DNA from: Actinobacteria bacterium HGW-Actinobacteria-7
GTDB taxonomy: Bacteria > Actinomycetota > Coriobacteriia > Anaerosomatales > PHET01
DNA: 64,000 nucleotides
Reading direction: 5' to 3'
NCBI GenBank assembly: GCA_002841275.1
Contig: PHET01000003.1
Span: 62,001 to 126,000, forward strand
Made by a program: the position numbers and the translations under genes. Below are positions 43,981 through 52,811 of this stretch, piece by piece. Position 1 is the first letter of the stretch; every line of letters starts with the position of its first letter. The notes under the pieces are model-generated. The model searched no databases. It had not been told where the DNA came from and saw only the letters and a list, made by a program, of their open reading frames with translations.

Positions 43981-45183
43981 ATGCCTGCTCATTCGCGTCG
44001 TCTTGTGCTCCTGCTCGGTTTCGCCGGCTTCATCGTGATGGCGGACAACTGGGTCGTGTCACCGATTCTTCCGGCAATCTCGAAGAGTGTGGGCGTGACT
44101 CCCGAAGCGGCTGGGCTGCTGATTGCGGCGTACATGCTTCCCTTTGGCGTGTTCCAGCTCGTGTTCGGCCCGCTGGCCGACAGGTTTGGGAAGAGCCGGG
44201 TCATCCTGTCCACATTCACGGCTTTTGCGGTCGCCACCGCGCTGTGCGCGCTGGGAAACAGTCTGACCGGCATCGCCGCGTTTCGGGCGCTCACCGGGCT
44301 GTTCGCCGCGGCCACTATGCCAATCTCCCTGGCCCTGATCGCCGACACGGTGCCCATGGAACAGCGCCAGCAGGCCGTGGGCTCGTTCATGGGGATCGCG
44401 TTTCTCGGTCAAGCACTGTCCATGGGCATTGGAGGCGCCATCGCCTACTACTTCGACTGGCGGGGAGTGTTCATCGTCTACGCGCTGGCCGCTGTGGTGA
44501 TTGCGGTCGCGCTGTGGCGCGGGTTGCGCGGCATGGACATCGAACCGCCGCAGCGAGATCGGCACGAGTCGGTATTCAAGCCGTATCTTGCGCTCTTGGG
44601 ACACGGGCCAAGCCTGCGTACGTATCTGATCATCCTGGTCGAAGGGGCGTTCCTTCTTGGGAGCTTCAGCTATCTGGGCGCTCTGCTGGCGCACCGCTTC
44701 AGCCTGTCCTTTCTCGCGATAGGGGGCGTTCTGACCGCCTTTGGAGTTGCGGCGATCATTGCGGGCAGGACCAGTTCGAAACTCGCCGGGGCATGGGGCC
44801 GTACCCGGACGATCGCCGCCGGTATCGCTGTGGCCGCATTCGCCGATGGGCTGGTGTTCGCGGGCGGGCACAGCCTGATTCTCACCGGCATCGGTGTGTT
44901 CGCGCTCGGCTTCGGCTTCATGACCGCGCACTCGACACTGATTACGGTGGCAACCGAGTTCGCAGCTCGCTCAAGAGGCACTGCCATGTCGCTGGTGACA
45001 TTCGCGTTCATGGTGGGGGGCGCCATCGGCACGCAGGCGGGTGGGCGCATCGCACAAGCGACAGCGCTGACCTCGTTGTACGGCATATACGCGACGGGGC
45101 TGCTCGCCCTCGCCCTGGTCGCTCTGTTCGCAGTCGGTTCGGTGGGTGCACCTAAGATAGCGGCGCTGGATGGTGCCCGCTAG
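43981..45183 (+). CDS. MFS efflux transporter
   Basis: ATG 43981 (AAAGGAAG upstream) gives 400 residues with 12 transmembrane helices. The N-terminal loop motif A (GPLADRFGKSRVI) and an antiporter-like segment with Gly/Pro in helix 5 mark a drug:H+ antiporter-like MFS member of the DHA1/Bcr type. The ArsR-type operator before it and the thioredoxin-like gene after it suggest export of a thiol-reactive or metalloid compound, as for the arsenical MFS pumps ArsJ and ArsK, but the sequence alone does not show substrate. Confidence 0.88.
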   Translation: MPAHSRRLVLLLGFAGFIVMADNWVVSPILPAISKSVGVTPEAAGLLIAAYMLPFGVFQLVFGPLADRFGKSRVILSTFTAFAVATALCALGNSLTGIAAFRALTGLFAAATMPISLALIADTVPMEQRQQAVGSFMGIAFLGQALSMGIGGAIAYYFDWRGVFIVYALAAVVIAVALWRGLRGMDIEPPQRDRHESVFKPYLALLGHGPSLRTYLIILVEGAFLLGSFSYLGALLAHRFSLSFLAIGGVLTAFGVAAIIAGRTSSKLAGAWGRTRTIAAGIAVAAFADGLVFAGGHSLILTGIGVFALGFGFMTAHSTLITVATEFAARSRGTAMSLVTFAFMVGGAIGTQAGGRIAQATALTSLYGIYATGLLALALVALFAVGSVGAPKIAALDGAR

Positions 45184-45202
45184 TCAGCAGGGAGCTGAGC
45201 GC

Positions 45203-45562
45203 ATGCCCGAGGTGGTCGTGAAGATCGTGTCCGAGAGTTGCGGTTGAGGCGGCGGCACCGCCGACTGCGATGAGCTCGAGTTGGCGCTCGGAGTGATCAC
45301 CGAGGGCGCCGCATGTGAACTCCCGCTGGCATGGCGCCTCCAGGTCTTGGAGGCACAGCTGAAAGACAGGGTCGGCTACGAGATCCTCTTCGAGGAGGCC
45401 GACCTCTGGGGCCTGGTCGGCGCCGAGCGTGAGGCGGCGATCGACGCCCTCGCTGCAGGACACGAACTTCCCTTCGTGCTGGTCGCCGATCATGTGGTCG
45501 CCACAGGGCAGCTGGACGCCGAGAAGATCGAAGTGGCACTCGGGCGGTTGGCGCCGAGCTAG
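45203..45562 (+). CDS. Candidate thioredoxin-like selenoprotein read through an in-frame TGA
   Basis: AGGGAG lies nine bases before ATG 45203. The frame reads MPEVVVKIVSESCG, then TGA (45245-45247, codon 15), then GGGTADCDELEL and continues without stop to TAG 45562, 119 residues if TGA is selenocysteine. The C-terminus is thioredoxin-like: LPFVLVADHVVATGQLDAEKIEVALGRL, an end found in thioredoxin-like metal or redox proteins. The TGA follows strand 1, in the loop where this fold has its redox Cys, and next to Cys13. Alternative: pseudogene or sequencing error. A SECIS hairpin could not be proved by eye. It follows the MFS stop by 19 bases. Confidence 0.65.
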
Positions 45563-45622
45563 ACGATTGGGCCAGACGTTCGCCGTGGGGCATACTATGA
45601 TTGGCCACGTTGTCGCTCTACC

Positions 45623-45645
45623 ATGAGCGAGTTGTTCTCGCTCAT
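45623..45645 (+). promoter_or_regulatory. Perfect hairpin in the leader of the lysozyme-like gene
   Basis: ATGAGCGAG pairs perfectly with CTCGCTCAT around TTGTT (9-bp stem). It ends one base before the GGGAGG ribosome binding site at 45647-45652. It could be a terminator-like or translation-control hairpin, or a protein-binding palindrome. It also resembles a terminator for the preceding gene but lacks a T-tract. Confidence 0.5.
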
Positions 45646-45657
45646 CGGGAGGTCTCG

Positions 45658-46866
45658 GTGCTCACCAGGGCAAGTCGGCGTCTGTCGTACACCACAGCGG
45701 TAGTGACGCTGTGCGTTCTGGCGTTGCCGCACATCGCTTATGCCGTCCCGGCCACTGTTGGCACCCCAAACCAGATCGAGACGAAGAAAGCGCAGCGTGA
45801 TGCGGCCGTCGCCGCACTCCAGCAGGCGCAGTTCGATCTGAACGTCAAGACTTCCGAGTACATCGAGGGCGCTCGTGAGCTTGAGCGAACCCGGGCCGAG
45901 GTCTCAGAGGTGTCCACGCAGATGGCAGCGCTTGATGAATCCATCACGCGGGCCGAGACTGCGCTGGTTCAACGTGCGATCGAACTGTATCGCGGCGACC
46001 GCCTCAACCTGCTGGCTCTCCTGCTGGACTCGCGGTCAGTATCGGACTTCATGACCCGGGCCAACTACCTGGTCACTATCAATGGGCACGACTCCAGGAT
46101 GGTGACGGGGCTGCGTCAGGCGCGTACCGAAAGCGCGTGGCTGCACGAGCGTCTCTCGGAGCGAGTTGCTCGGCAGGAAGCGCTCCAGCTCGCGACCGAG
46201 AACGCGCGCAAGGACCTCGATCTACGGATGAAGCAGCAGCAGGCCGAGGCAACGGCGCTTGGCGAGGATCTCGCGGAACTGATGCGTCGAGCCCGCACTT
46301 TCGCGGGCAGCGAAGCCTCGGGAGCTTTCGACCCCGATACGATCATCACGGATGCGAACTTCCGTGATGTCGGGTCCATGACGGTCGCGGAGATCCAGAC
46401 GTTTCTCGAGCGGCAGCCGGGGACACTGGACACCTACCGCGCGAAGGACCACAACGGAAGAACCAGTTCGGTGGCCGAGATGATCGTCGAAGCCGCCGTG
46501 GCCTACCGGATCAGCCCCAAGGTCATCCTTGTGACACTCCAGAAGGAGCAGTCGCTACTGGAGAAGAGGAACCCGACTCAGAAGAGCTATGACTGGGCCA
46601 TGGGGTGCGGTCGGGCGGACAGCCGTACCTACACGCAGTACAAGGGGTTCGGCAAGCAGATATGGTTCGGAGCAGAGAAGCTCAACAAGAACGCGGCGCC
46701 TTGGCACGCAGGAATCGAGCGGAAGATTGACGGCAGCGTGGTCAGAATGACCAACGAGGCCACTTACTCGCTGTACAAGTACACACCGCACTTCCACGGA
46801 AACCAGATGTTCTGGAGTCTGTACTGGCGATATTTCGGAAGCCCGCTCGAGTCGCCCGCGGGCTAG
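45658..46866 (+). CDS. Secreted coiled-coil protein with lysozyme-like C-terminal domain
   Basis: GTG 45658, five bases after GGGAGG, gives 402 residues; the ATG upstream at 45601 is in the palindrome region and unlikely. After a signal peptide, residues about 40-230 form long coiled coils like those of CwlO/PcsB-type peptidoglycan hydrolases. The last 150 residues are a lysozyme-like domain with AVAYRISPKVILVTLQKEQSLL and a GCGRADSRTYTQYKGFGKQ segment, where the Glu in LQKEQ is the probable catalytic residue. It could cut glycan strands or act as a division/envelope protein. Confidence 0.75.
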   Translation: MLTRASRRLSYTTAVVTLCVLALPHIAYAVPATVGTPNQIETKKAQRDAAVAALQQAQFDLNVKTSEYIEGARELERTRAEVSEVSTQMAALDESITRAETALVQRAIELYRGDRLNLLALLLDSRSVSDFMTRANYLVTINGHDSRMVTGLRQARTESAWLHERLSERVARQEALQLATENARKDLDLRMKQQQAEATALGEDLAELMRRARTFAGSEASGAFDPDTIITDANFRDVGSMTVAEIQTFLERQPGTLDTYRAKDHNGRTSSVAEMIVEAAVAYRISPKVILVTLQKEQSLLEKRNPTQKSYDWAMGCGRADSRTYTQYKGFGKQIWFGAEKLNKNAAPWHAGIERKIDGSVVRMTNEATYSLYKYTPHFHGNQMFWSLYWRYFGSPLESPAG

Positions 46867-46942
46867 CAGTGTCGTAGGCGCGCCCTTGCGTCTGGGTATG
46901 AACTCACACACGTATTCGTCGACTGCAGGAGGCGCGGGTCAG

Positions 46943-47620
46943 ATGTCCAAGGAACGGTCGAATAATGCTCTGCAGATCATATTCTCGTTCTTCCTGGGCT
47001 TGATGGTTCTTGCGCTGATCGGCATCGGTGTGAACACGTTCTATCCGTCTCCCCAAAGCGGCACTGACAAGGCGCAACAGAAGCTCTACAGCGAGCAGCA
47101 GCTGCTTGATCGGAAGTCGAGTGGAACCACGATGTCGGCCGCTGATCAGGCACGCTATGCCGAGCTTCAGAAGGAGATAGACGCTCTTAACAACAGGACG
47201 CAAGACGCTATGCAGGGGTGGCAGCGCAACACGAGCATCGTGCTCATCGTGTTCGCCACCTTGGTGATGAGCGTCTCGCTCGTGCGTAGTGAGCAGCTCC
47301 GCGTCATCTCGAACGGCTTGCTGTTGGGCGGACTGTTCACAATGGTCTACGGCGTTGGGTGGATGATCTCGAGCGGCGAATCCATCGCACGATTCGTTGT
47401 GATCGTGTTTGCTTTCGGGGTCACCGTCGCCCTGGGCTACCTCAAGTTCGTACGCAGCCGAGAAGAGGTTCAGGCCCCGCCGGGTTCGACCGAGTACACG
47501 GGCGAGCTTGCGGACGCAGGTGCGCTGGGCGCCCTGGCGGCCCGGGTAGAGCAGCTCGAGGCGCGCAATGCGGCCGCGGCCGCGGCGTTCGGGCTCACCG
47601 ACGCAGAGCACGACAGATAG
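46943..47620 (+). CDS. Membrane protein with cytoplasmic and extracellular coiled coils
   Basis: ATG 46943 has GGAGG about ten bases upstream. The 225-residue protein has one N-terminal helix (about 12-32), a coiled coil of about 45 residues with SEQQLLDRKSSG, then three more helices (about 92-110, 118-136, 145-163), and a C-terminal coiled coil (GALAARVEQLEARNAAAAAA). I do not recognise the family. It follows the lysozyme-like gene after 76 bases in the same direction and converges with the HD-GYP gene. Confidence 0.7.
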   Translation: MSKERSNNALQIIFSFFLGLMVLALIGIGVNTFYPSPQSGTDKAQQKLYSEQQLLDRKSSGTTMSAADQARYAELQKEIDALNNRTQDAMQGWQRNTSIVLIVFATLVMSVSLVRSEQLRVISNGLLLGGLFTMVYGVGWMISSGESIARFVVIVFAFGVTVALGYLKFVRSREEVQAPPGSTEYTGELADAGALGALAARVEQLEARNAAAAAAFGLTDAEHDR

Positions 47621-47669
47621 GCGAGGAGCTGCTGCTCCTTGCCTCGGTCAACGTCTTGCGTCGAGCCGC

Positions 47670-49175
47670 CTAGAGGTACTGCCAGATATCGTCCACACCT
47701 GCCTCGACGGCGGGGATACAATCGACGATCGCGCTGACAGGCAGGCCGGTCTCCACGTTGATGACTCGCAGGTCGAGAACCTCCGGACTCTCGAGCCAAC
47801 GCCCCACCGGATCGCAGAGCACCTTCACGCGAGGGTGCAGCAGGTCGTCGTTGTTGACGCGGTACACGACAGCGACGGTACCGTCGTCGAGCTTGACGAC
47901 CGCTCCCATGGGATAGATGCCCAGCATGGCGACGAGTGACTTGGTCACACCGGGGTCATAGGCCTTGCCGCGGCCCTGCATGAGCACGGCCAGCGCTTTG
48001 TCGGGACGGATCTCCCTGCGGAACGGCCGCATGGTGGTCATCGCATCGTAGGCATCGCACACACCCACGATCTTGCTGAACAGGTGCTGTTCCGCGCCCG
48101 CTGCGGGCTCGGGATAGCCCATCAGATCGTGCCGCTGGTGGTGCTCGTAGGCGACGATCATCGGCATCTTGTCGGCGAGTTGTATCCGCTTGAGCAGGTC
48201 CGCGCCCTCCTCGGTATGGCGCTTCACAAGCTGCCACTCTTCCGCTGTGAGCGGACCGGCCTTCATCAGCACGTCTTCGGGGATGCGGACCTTCCCTATG
48301 TCGTAGAGCAACGCTGCCAGCCCAAGAGAATGCAGTTCCTCCGCCGAGAGGCCCAGCGCCGATCCAAGAGACAGCGCGAGGATACACACGTTCAGCGAGT
48401 GGTTGAGGGTGTAGTCGTCATGCCCCTTGATGGCCGTCAGACCAAGAACGGCCGCGGGGTCCTGCAACAGGTTGTCGAGCATCGATTCGACCACGCGTTG
48501 CAGTGAGCCGACCTCCATGGCGCGGCCCAGCTTCGCCTGTGCCTCGATATCGCGCATCGCCGTGACGCCGGTGTCGTAGCTCTCACGGGCCCGGGCGCGG
48601 ACCTCCTTGTTCCGGGCCTCGTTACCGGCTTCATCCAGGCTGCTTGTCTCAGCGACCGTGACACCCGAGACGCCTCGCGTCTCGAGGAACGCCCGGGCAT
48701 CCTGGATGTCTGTGATCCGGGGATCTCCCAGAAGCTCGATCAGAGTCGCTCCTTCCGCAGGGGTTAGCCCGCGCGCGAAGGTGACCGCCGAGATACCCCG
48801 TGCCAGGAGGTCTTCGATGAGCTTGCGATAGGTCACGCTCTCCTCGGGGAACACCTGGTTCTCGACGAAGAGAGTCTTCTTGTAGATGTTCAGCGTCACG
48901 GCCTCGAAACCGAACTCTCCCAGGTCGTTGACGGCCGCTGCGAGGTCCTCGAGCGAGCTTGCCACGAGCGGATGGGTCGTCGGGTACAGCGCAGCGTTGG
49001 CGTAGGCCACAGCGAGTGTACGGACCATATCGCGAGCGCGCCCCAGCTTCTCCGGGGTAGCGAACGGGGCCCGCACGGCCACCATTCCGGCAGACGGCTC
49101 GGCGGCCTCGGCGGCGATCTGGGCAGGGCTGGCCAGAGGGCCTTCGTTTTCGGGGCGATACGGTGTGTCCGTCAC
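47670..49175 (-). CDS. HD-GYP-like protein with degenerate HD motif
   Basis: The 501-residue protein has an N-terminal domain of about 220 residues without clear motifs, then an HD-GYP domain (about 225-410). The HD motif that should read HD-x-GK is YDIGK in ALLYDIGKVRI; the second His cluster (VKRHTEEGADLL) and the GYP region (EHHQRHDLMGYPEP) remain. Loss of the metal-binding His argues against c-di-GMP phosphodiesterase activity and for a binding or regulatory role. Its start overlaps the HEAT-repeat gene stop by four bases, so they are coupled. Confidence 0.85.
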   Translation of the reverse strand: MTDTPYRPENEGPLASPAQIAAEAAEPSAGMVAVRAPFATPEKLGRARDMVRTLAVAYANAALYPTTHPLVASSLEDLAAAVNDLGEFGFEAVTLNIYKKTLFVENQVFPEESVTYRKLIEDLLARGISAVTFARGLTPAEGATLIELLGDPRITDIQDARAFLETRGVSGVTVAETSSLDEAGNEARNKEVRARARESYDTGVTAMRDIEAQAKLGRAMEVGSLQRVVESMLDNLLQDPAAVLGLTAIKGHDDYTLNHSLNVCILALSLGSALGLSAEELHSLGLAALLYDIGKVRIPEDVLMKAGPLTAEEWQLVKRHTEEGADLLKRIQLADKMPMIVAYEHHQRHDLMGYPEPAAGAEQHLFSKIVGVCDAYDAMTTMRPFRREIRPDKALAVLMQGRGKAYDPGVTKSLVAMLGIYPMGAVVKLDDGTVAVVYRVNNDDLLHPRVKVLCDPVGRWLESPEVLDLRVINVETGLPVSAIVDCIPAVEAGVDDIWQYL

Positions 49176-51067
49176 GGTGCACCCACTCCTCGCTTGTTCG
49201 CCATGCTCTCGGCGGCATGTACGGCTCTGTACTTCAGCTCTCTTGTCTTCCTGCCCACAACGAGCGAGCGTTGCGCGAATCTGCGCAATGCCTTCTCGGC
49301 TTCAGGTGTGCCGATAAGCTCAAGCGATCCCACGATATCCTTTCGGGTCTCGTAGGTCCGTTGGAAGATGTTGAGATCTTCGAGCGCCCTCCAGAGTGCC
49401 GGGACCGCCGACGCGATCCGGGCCCTCCCGATCTCGCGCACCACATGGCGCTGTGTTTCGGGCTCGCGGTGGTTGATTGCGCGCACCAGCGCCGCTTCGG
49501 CATCAGCCGTCGAGACGGTCGCGAGTGAGCTGACCGCTGCGAATCGCACCTGCTCGTCCAGATTGTTGATCGCTTCGGCGATCAACGGGATCGCACGCGC
49601 ATCGCCCAGAGACGGCAGCACGTGGACGATGGCCACGGCCAGCTGCGGGTCCGCGGTGCGCATGCGCTGCCGCGCCACACCCAGCACGCTCTCGCTCATG
49701 CCCCGCAGGATGGGTCTCAGCAGGGAGCGCCGAGGTTCGCCGGCGCGCACATAGCTTTCGAGTAGGGCTTCGGCGCCCGCGGGGCCTGCAGCGTGCAGGA
49801 TCTCCCCGGCGATGGCGGCGTCAGCGTCGGTGATCGGGGAGCGGCAGACGTCCCGCAAAACGAGCGGGTCCGAAAGCATCGAACGGGCGCTTTCGACCGC
49901 GTCTCGCAGTGTGGGCTCGGCCTCGATCTCATCGAGACGTCGGAGTGCTTCTCGGATGGTCGAGAAGGCTCCGTCCCGCGCAGCCTGCGGGAGAACCTCT
50001 CCCATGGCTTTCACGGTGTCGAGGTCGAGTCGGACTCTGGAGACGGCGGTCGCAGTCGCAAGAGCGCGTCCCGAGGTCAGAGTGGGCGATGCCACAGCGA
50101 CTTGGCGCTCGATGTCCGAGTTGTCGGTGTCGGTGGCTATGATCTCGGCGATCGTCTCGGCCTGAGCGGTCGTCGACAGTTCGAAGTCGGGTTCGACCGA
50201 GGCAGTGGGGTTGAGCATCATCTGCAGCAGTCTCGCCGTTTCCGGGGGGAGTTGGAGCGCCTGAGCGATTCGTCGGGGGTCGGCTCCTGCCTGTGCCGCC
50301 GATAGCTTCAGCAGGCGCGCCAGAGCAGCAGGCTTCATGCGCGCGACGACGCTGAGCATGCCTTCCATCCGGCGTCCCTGGGTATCGGCGCTCAGCGCCA
50401 TCGCCAGTACGCGCGTGCGAGTGGCCTCATCCAGCCGCATCATCGCTGCGGCAACCCGCTCCATCGCGAGCTCCCGAGTCGCATCCTCAAGCTTCCCGAT
50501 GGCCTCTGCGACTTCGTCGATGGCGGGACCATGAGCGGCACTCTCTTCCCGCTGGGCAGCTGCCTGCGCGACCCGTTCGGCTATCTCGTCCAAGGGGGCT
50601 GCCGTGAGGTCGACACCCGCGAGCCCTCCCTCTTCCGAGGCGCGAAGCGACACTTCGATCACCGCGATGTGTGAGACGGCCGTGCTCACCAGCGCGGCTC
50701 GCGCACCGCCGGTGCTACGTACATCGGCGGCTTCTCGGAGACACAGGTTCACGAACCCGGCAGCCTCGGACTCCTTGATTCCCGGGACGAACACCAGCTG
50801 CCCCACCTGCATCGAGTGTAGTGTCTCGGCCAACGCGACCACTTGGCTCTGACCGGCGGCCAGATTGGTAGTGCCGAGTCGGAACCCGTGAGGGTCGACG
50901 GCGTAGCGTAGCGGCCCGGAGGCGGCTAGTTCGTTGGCGCGGGTCGTGAAGCGCGCGATCGCTTCCTGCGGCAAGGCCGACGCCGGGGGATACAGGCGTG
51001 CGGCACCCACCGCTGCGGCTATCAGTCGCAGGGCTTCATCGGCTCGCGGGAATCCCTCGGTCTCCAA
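49172..51067 (-). CDS. HEAT-like repeat scaffold protein
   Basis: TTG 51067 is preferred: GAGAGGG stands about seven bases upstream, while in-frame starts further up lack one and run over a TATACCC promoter-like site. The 631-residue protein shares an N-terminal domain with the HD-GYP partner (RLYPPAS...YAVDPHGF against ALYPTTH...), has a central alpha-helical part with Asp/Glu-rich turns, and ends in HEAT-like repeats (AIPLIAEAINNLDEQVRFAAVSSL and similar). It is probably an adaptor that works with the degenerate HD-GYP protein. Confidence 0.75.
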   Translation of the reverse strand: METEGFPRADEALRLIAAAVGAARLYPPASALPQEAIARFTTRANELAASGPLRYAVDPHGFRLGTTNLAAGQSQVVALAETLHSMQVGQLVFVPGIKESEAAGFVNLCLREAADVRSTGGARAALVSTAVSHIAVIEVSLRASEEGGLAGVDLTAAPLDEIAERVAQAAAQREESAAHGPAIDEVAEAIGKLEDATRELAMERVAAAMMRLDEATRTRVLAMALSADTQGRRMEGMLSVVARMKPAALARLLKLSAAQAGADPRRIAQALQLPPETARLLQMMLNPTASVEPDFELSTTAQAETIAEIIATDTDNSDIERQVAVASPTLTSGRALATATAVSRVRLDLDTVKAMGEVLPQAARDGAFSTIREALRRLDEIEAEPTLRDAVESARSMLSDPLVLRDVCRSPITDADAAIAGEILHAAGPAGAEALLESYVRAGEPRRSLLRPILRGMSESVLGVARQRMRTADPQLAVAIVHVLPSLGDARAIPLIAEAINNLDEQVRFAAVSSLATVSTADAEAALVRAINHREPETQRHVVREIGRARIASAVPALWRALEDLNIFQRTYETRKDIVGSLELIGTPEAEKALRRFAQRSLVVGRKTRELKYRAVHAAESMANKRGVGAP

Positions 51068-51233
51068 AGCGCCACCCTCTCGTATGCGCTTGCCCCTGCT
51101 AGGGTATATCGGCTTGGGCGATGGCGCGAGACATGACACCTGTGCGCTTGCTCACAGTCACTCCGTGACGGCGTCCTCGCGTTCTCGGGCATCAACCCGA
51201 TACAGTAGGCATAGGTGACATAGAGGGAGTCCA

Positions 51234-51725
51234 GTGGCGCTCAGGACCGAAGCATACTTTCGGACCCTCGCATCTGAAGCGCTTGAGCGCTCCGGATGTG
51301 CTGAACCGCCCGTGCCCGTCGAAGATATCGTGGCGAGGCTGGGTATCCCGATTCGCTATGTGAACCTGCCGCAGTTCTTCACCTCGGCGCTGGTCTCCGA
51401 GGATGGGATGCCGGTGATGATCGTCAACTGGGCCAAGAGCGACCTCGAGCGACGAACCGCTTTGGCCCACATGCTGGGCCACATCCTGATTCTCATGGCC
51501 GGTGACGAACAATACCCGCGCGACAACGCCGATCACCGCGACGCGGACATGGTCGCGCGTGAGTTGGTGCTACCTACCTCGATGGTGATAGAACAGGCGC
51601 GCCTGTGGTTCAACGACTACCGATACCTCGCGCGCCTCTTCGGGGTGACAGAGGCCGCCATGCTCGAACGCATGCGCGATATGGGGCTGATCAAGGGTCC
51701 CGACGGTCTGATGTGGGACTACTGA
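51234..51725 (+). CDS. ImmA/IrrE-like protein with lost catalytic glutamate
   Basis: GTG 51234 follows GGAG by four bases. The 163-residue protein aligns with the ImmA/IrrE (Peptidase_M78) family: VEDIVARLGIPIRYV at the N-terminus, then RRTALAHMLGHILILM where active members have HExxH, and a later DADMVARELVLPTSM. The zinc His residues are kept but the catalytic Glu is Met, so peptidase activity is unlikely. A short winged-helix-like tail follows. It may bind and regulate rather than cut. It precedes a ROK kinase by 93 bases. Confidence 0.8.
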   Translation: MALRTEAYFRTLASEALERSGCAEPPVPVEDIVARLGIPIRYVNLPQFFTSALVSEDGMPVMIVNWAKSDLERRTALAHMLGHILILMAGDEQYPRDNADHRDADMVARELVLPTSMVIEQARLWFNDYRYLARLFGVTEAAMLERMRDMGLIKGPDGLMWDY

Positions 51726-51818
51726 CGCCCCAACTTCTCTGAGAGCGGTATCATCGACCAGTGAGAACCTGACGCGAGCTGACGTCGGTGTTCTTCGCTG
51801 CAGAAAGAAGGGGGCTGA

Positions 51819-52793
51819 ATGCGGACCAACTACGCAATCGGCGTTGATGTGGGCGGTACTCGAATCGCTGTCGGGCTCGTGGAGCGCAAGGGCCGCATCG
51901 TGAAGGATGCGAAGCGGCTCACGCCGAAGACGGGCCCGTTCGCCGTAGTCGATGCGATCATCGAGCTGGTAGATGAGGTCGGCGCTGGCGTGCAGGCGGC
52001 CGAGATCGCCGGTGTGGGTATAGGACTGCCCGCGCAGGTGGACTTCTTGAGGCAGGAGGTCGAGTACTGTACGAACCTGCCTCTTGCCGGCATCGATGTA
52101 CGTTCGCTGGTCATGGCGCGCACGAAACGCGAGGTGACCATCGACAACGACGGGCACCTCGCTACCGTGGGTGAATCGCGCTACGGAGCTGCGAAGGGCT
52201 TCCGCGACTTCGTTATGATCACGCTGGGCACCGGCGTCGGTGGTGGCATGTTCCTAGGTGGCGAGCCATATCGTGGCAGTCGCGGACTTGGTGGCGAAGT
52301 GGGGCACACGGTCATCGATTTCGATGGGCCTCCGTGTCCCTGTGGCGGCAACGGCCACCTCGAGGCCTACCTGGGCCGTCCGGCGATCGCCGCACGAGGC
52401 AAGGCGGCTGCCCGGCTGTTCTCGGGAAAAGCGATCTTGGATGCTTCGGGGGGCGCACTCGATGACGTGAGCGCCGAATCGGTCGTCATCGCGGCGCGCG
52501 GTGGGGATGCGGTTGCCCGCGGCATCCTTATGGAATGTGGGGAGATACTTGGTCGGGCACTCGTGGGGTTCGTGAACGTGCTGAACCCCAAGCTGGTGTG
52601 CATCGGCGGCGGCATCGGCGAGTCTGCCGACTTCCTGGTCGAGCGAGCGGCAGAAGTCGTCCAGTCCGAGGCGCTGGCGGGCCGGCGTGATGTCACCGTG
52701 GTGCAAGCGGTCCTGGGTAACGACGCCGGGATTCTCGGCGCGGCGGCTATGGCTTTTGATGAACATGATTCACGTGAGGGACTCCACCGATAG
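51819..52793 (+). CDS. ROK family sugar kinase (glucokinase-like)
   Basis: The 324-residue protein has the ASKHA phosphate loop GVDVGGTRIAVGLV, a second phosphate motif LGTGVGGGMFL, and the ROK zinc-site motif CPCGGNGHLEAY. These are typical of ATP-dependent glucokinases of the ROK family; the catalytic Asp is in TIDNDGHLAT. It should phosphorylate glucose or N-acetylmannosamine-like sugars in the cytosol. GGGGG lies just before the ATG. The gene after it follows by 18 bases, forming a possible operon. Confidence 0.92.
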   Translation: MRTNYAIGVDVGGTRIAVGLVERKGRIVKDAKRLTPKTGPFAVVDAIIELVDEVGAGVQAAEIAGVGIGLPAQVDFLRQEVEYCTNLPLAGIDVRSLVMARTKREVTIDNDGHLATVGESRYGAAKGFRDFVMITLGTGVGGGMFLGGEPYRGSRGLGGEVGHTVIDFDGPPCPCGGNGHLEAYLGRPAIAARGKAAARLFSGKAILDASGGALDDVSAESVVIAARGGDAVARGILMECGEILGRALVGFVNVLNPKLVCIGGGIGESADFLVERAAEVVQSEALAGRRDVTVVQAVLGNDAGILGAAAMAFDEHDSREGLHR

Positions 52794-52811
52794 GCGACCC
52801 GGGAGGTCACG

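Noticed and set aside
45248-45262. GGCGG-CGGCA-CCGCC stem as SECIS
   Set aside because: It begins immediately after the TGA, too near for a bacterial SECIS whose loop usually lies about 16-37 bases downstream.
45152-45493. 113-residue - strand frame over the candidate selenoprotein
   Set aside because: No ribosome binding site, no motif, and it would overlap the end of the MFS gene; the + strand reading explains the region better.
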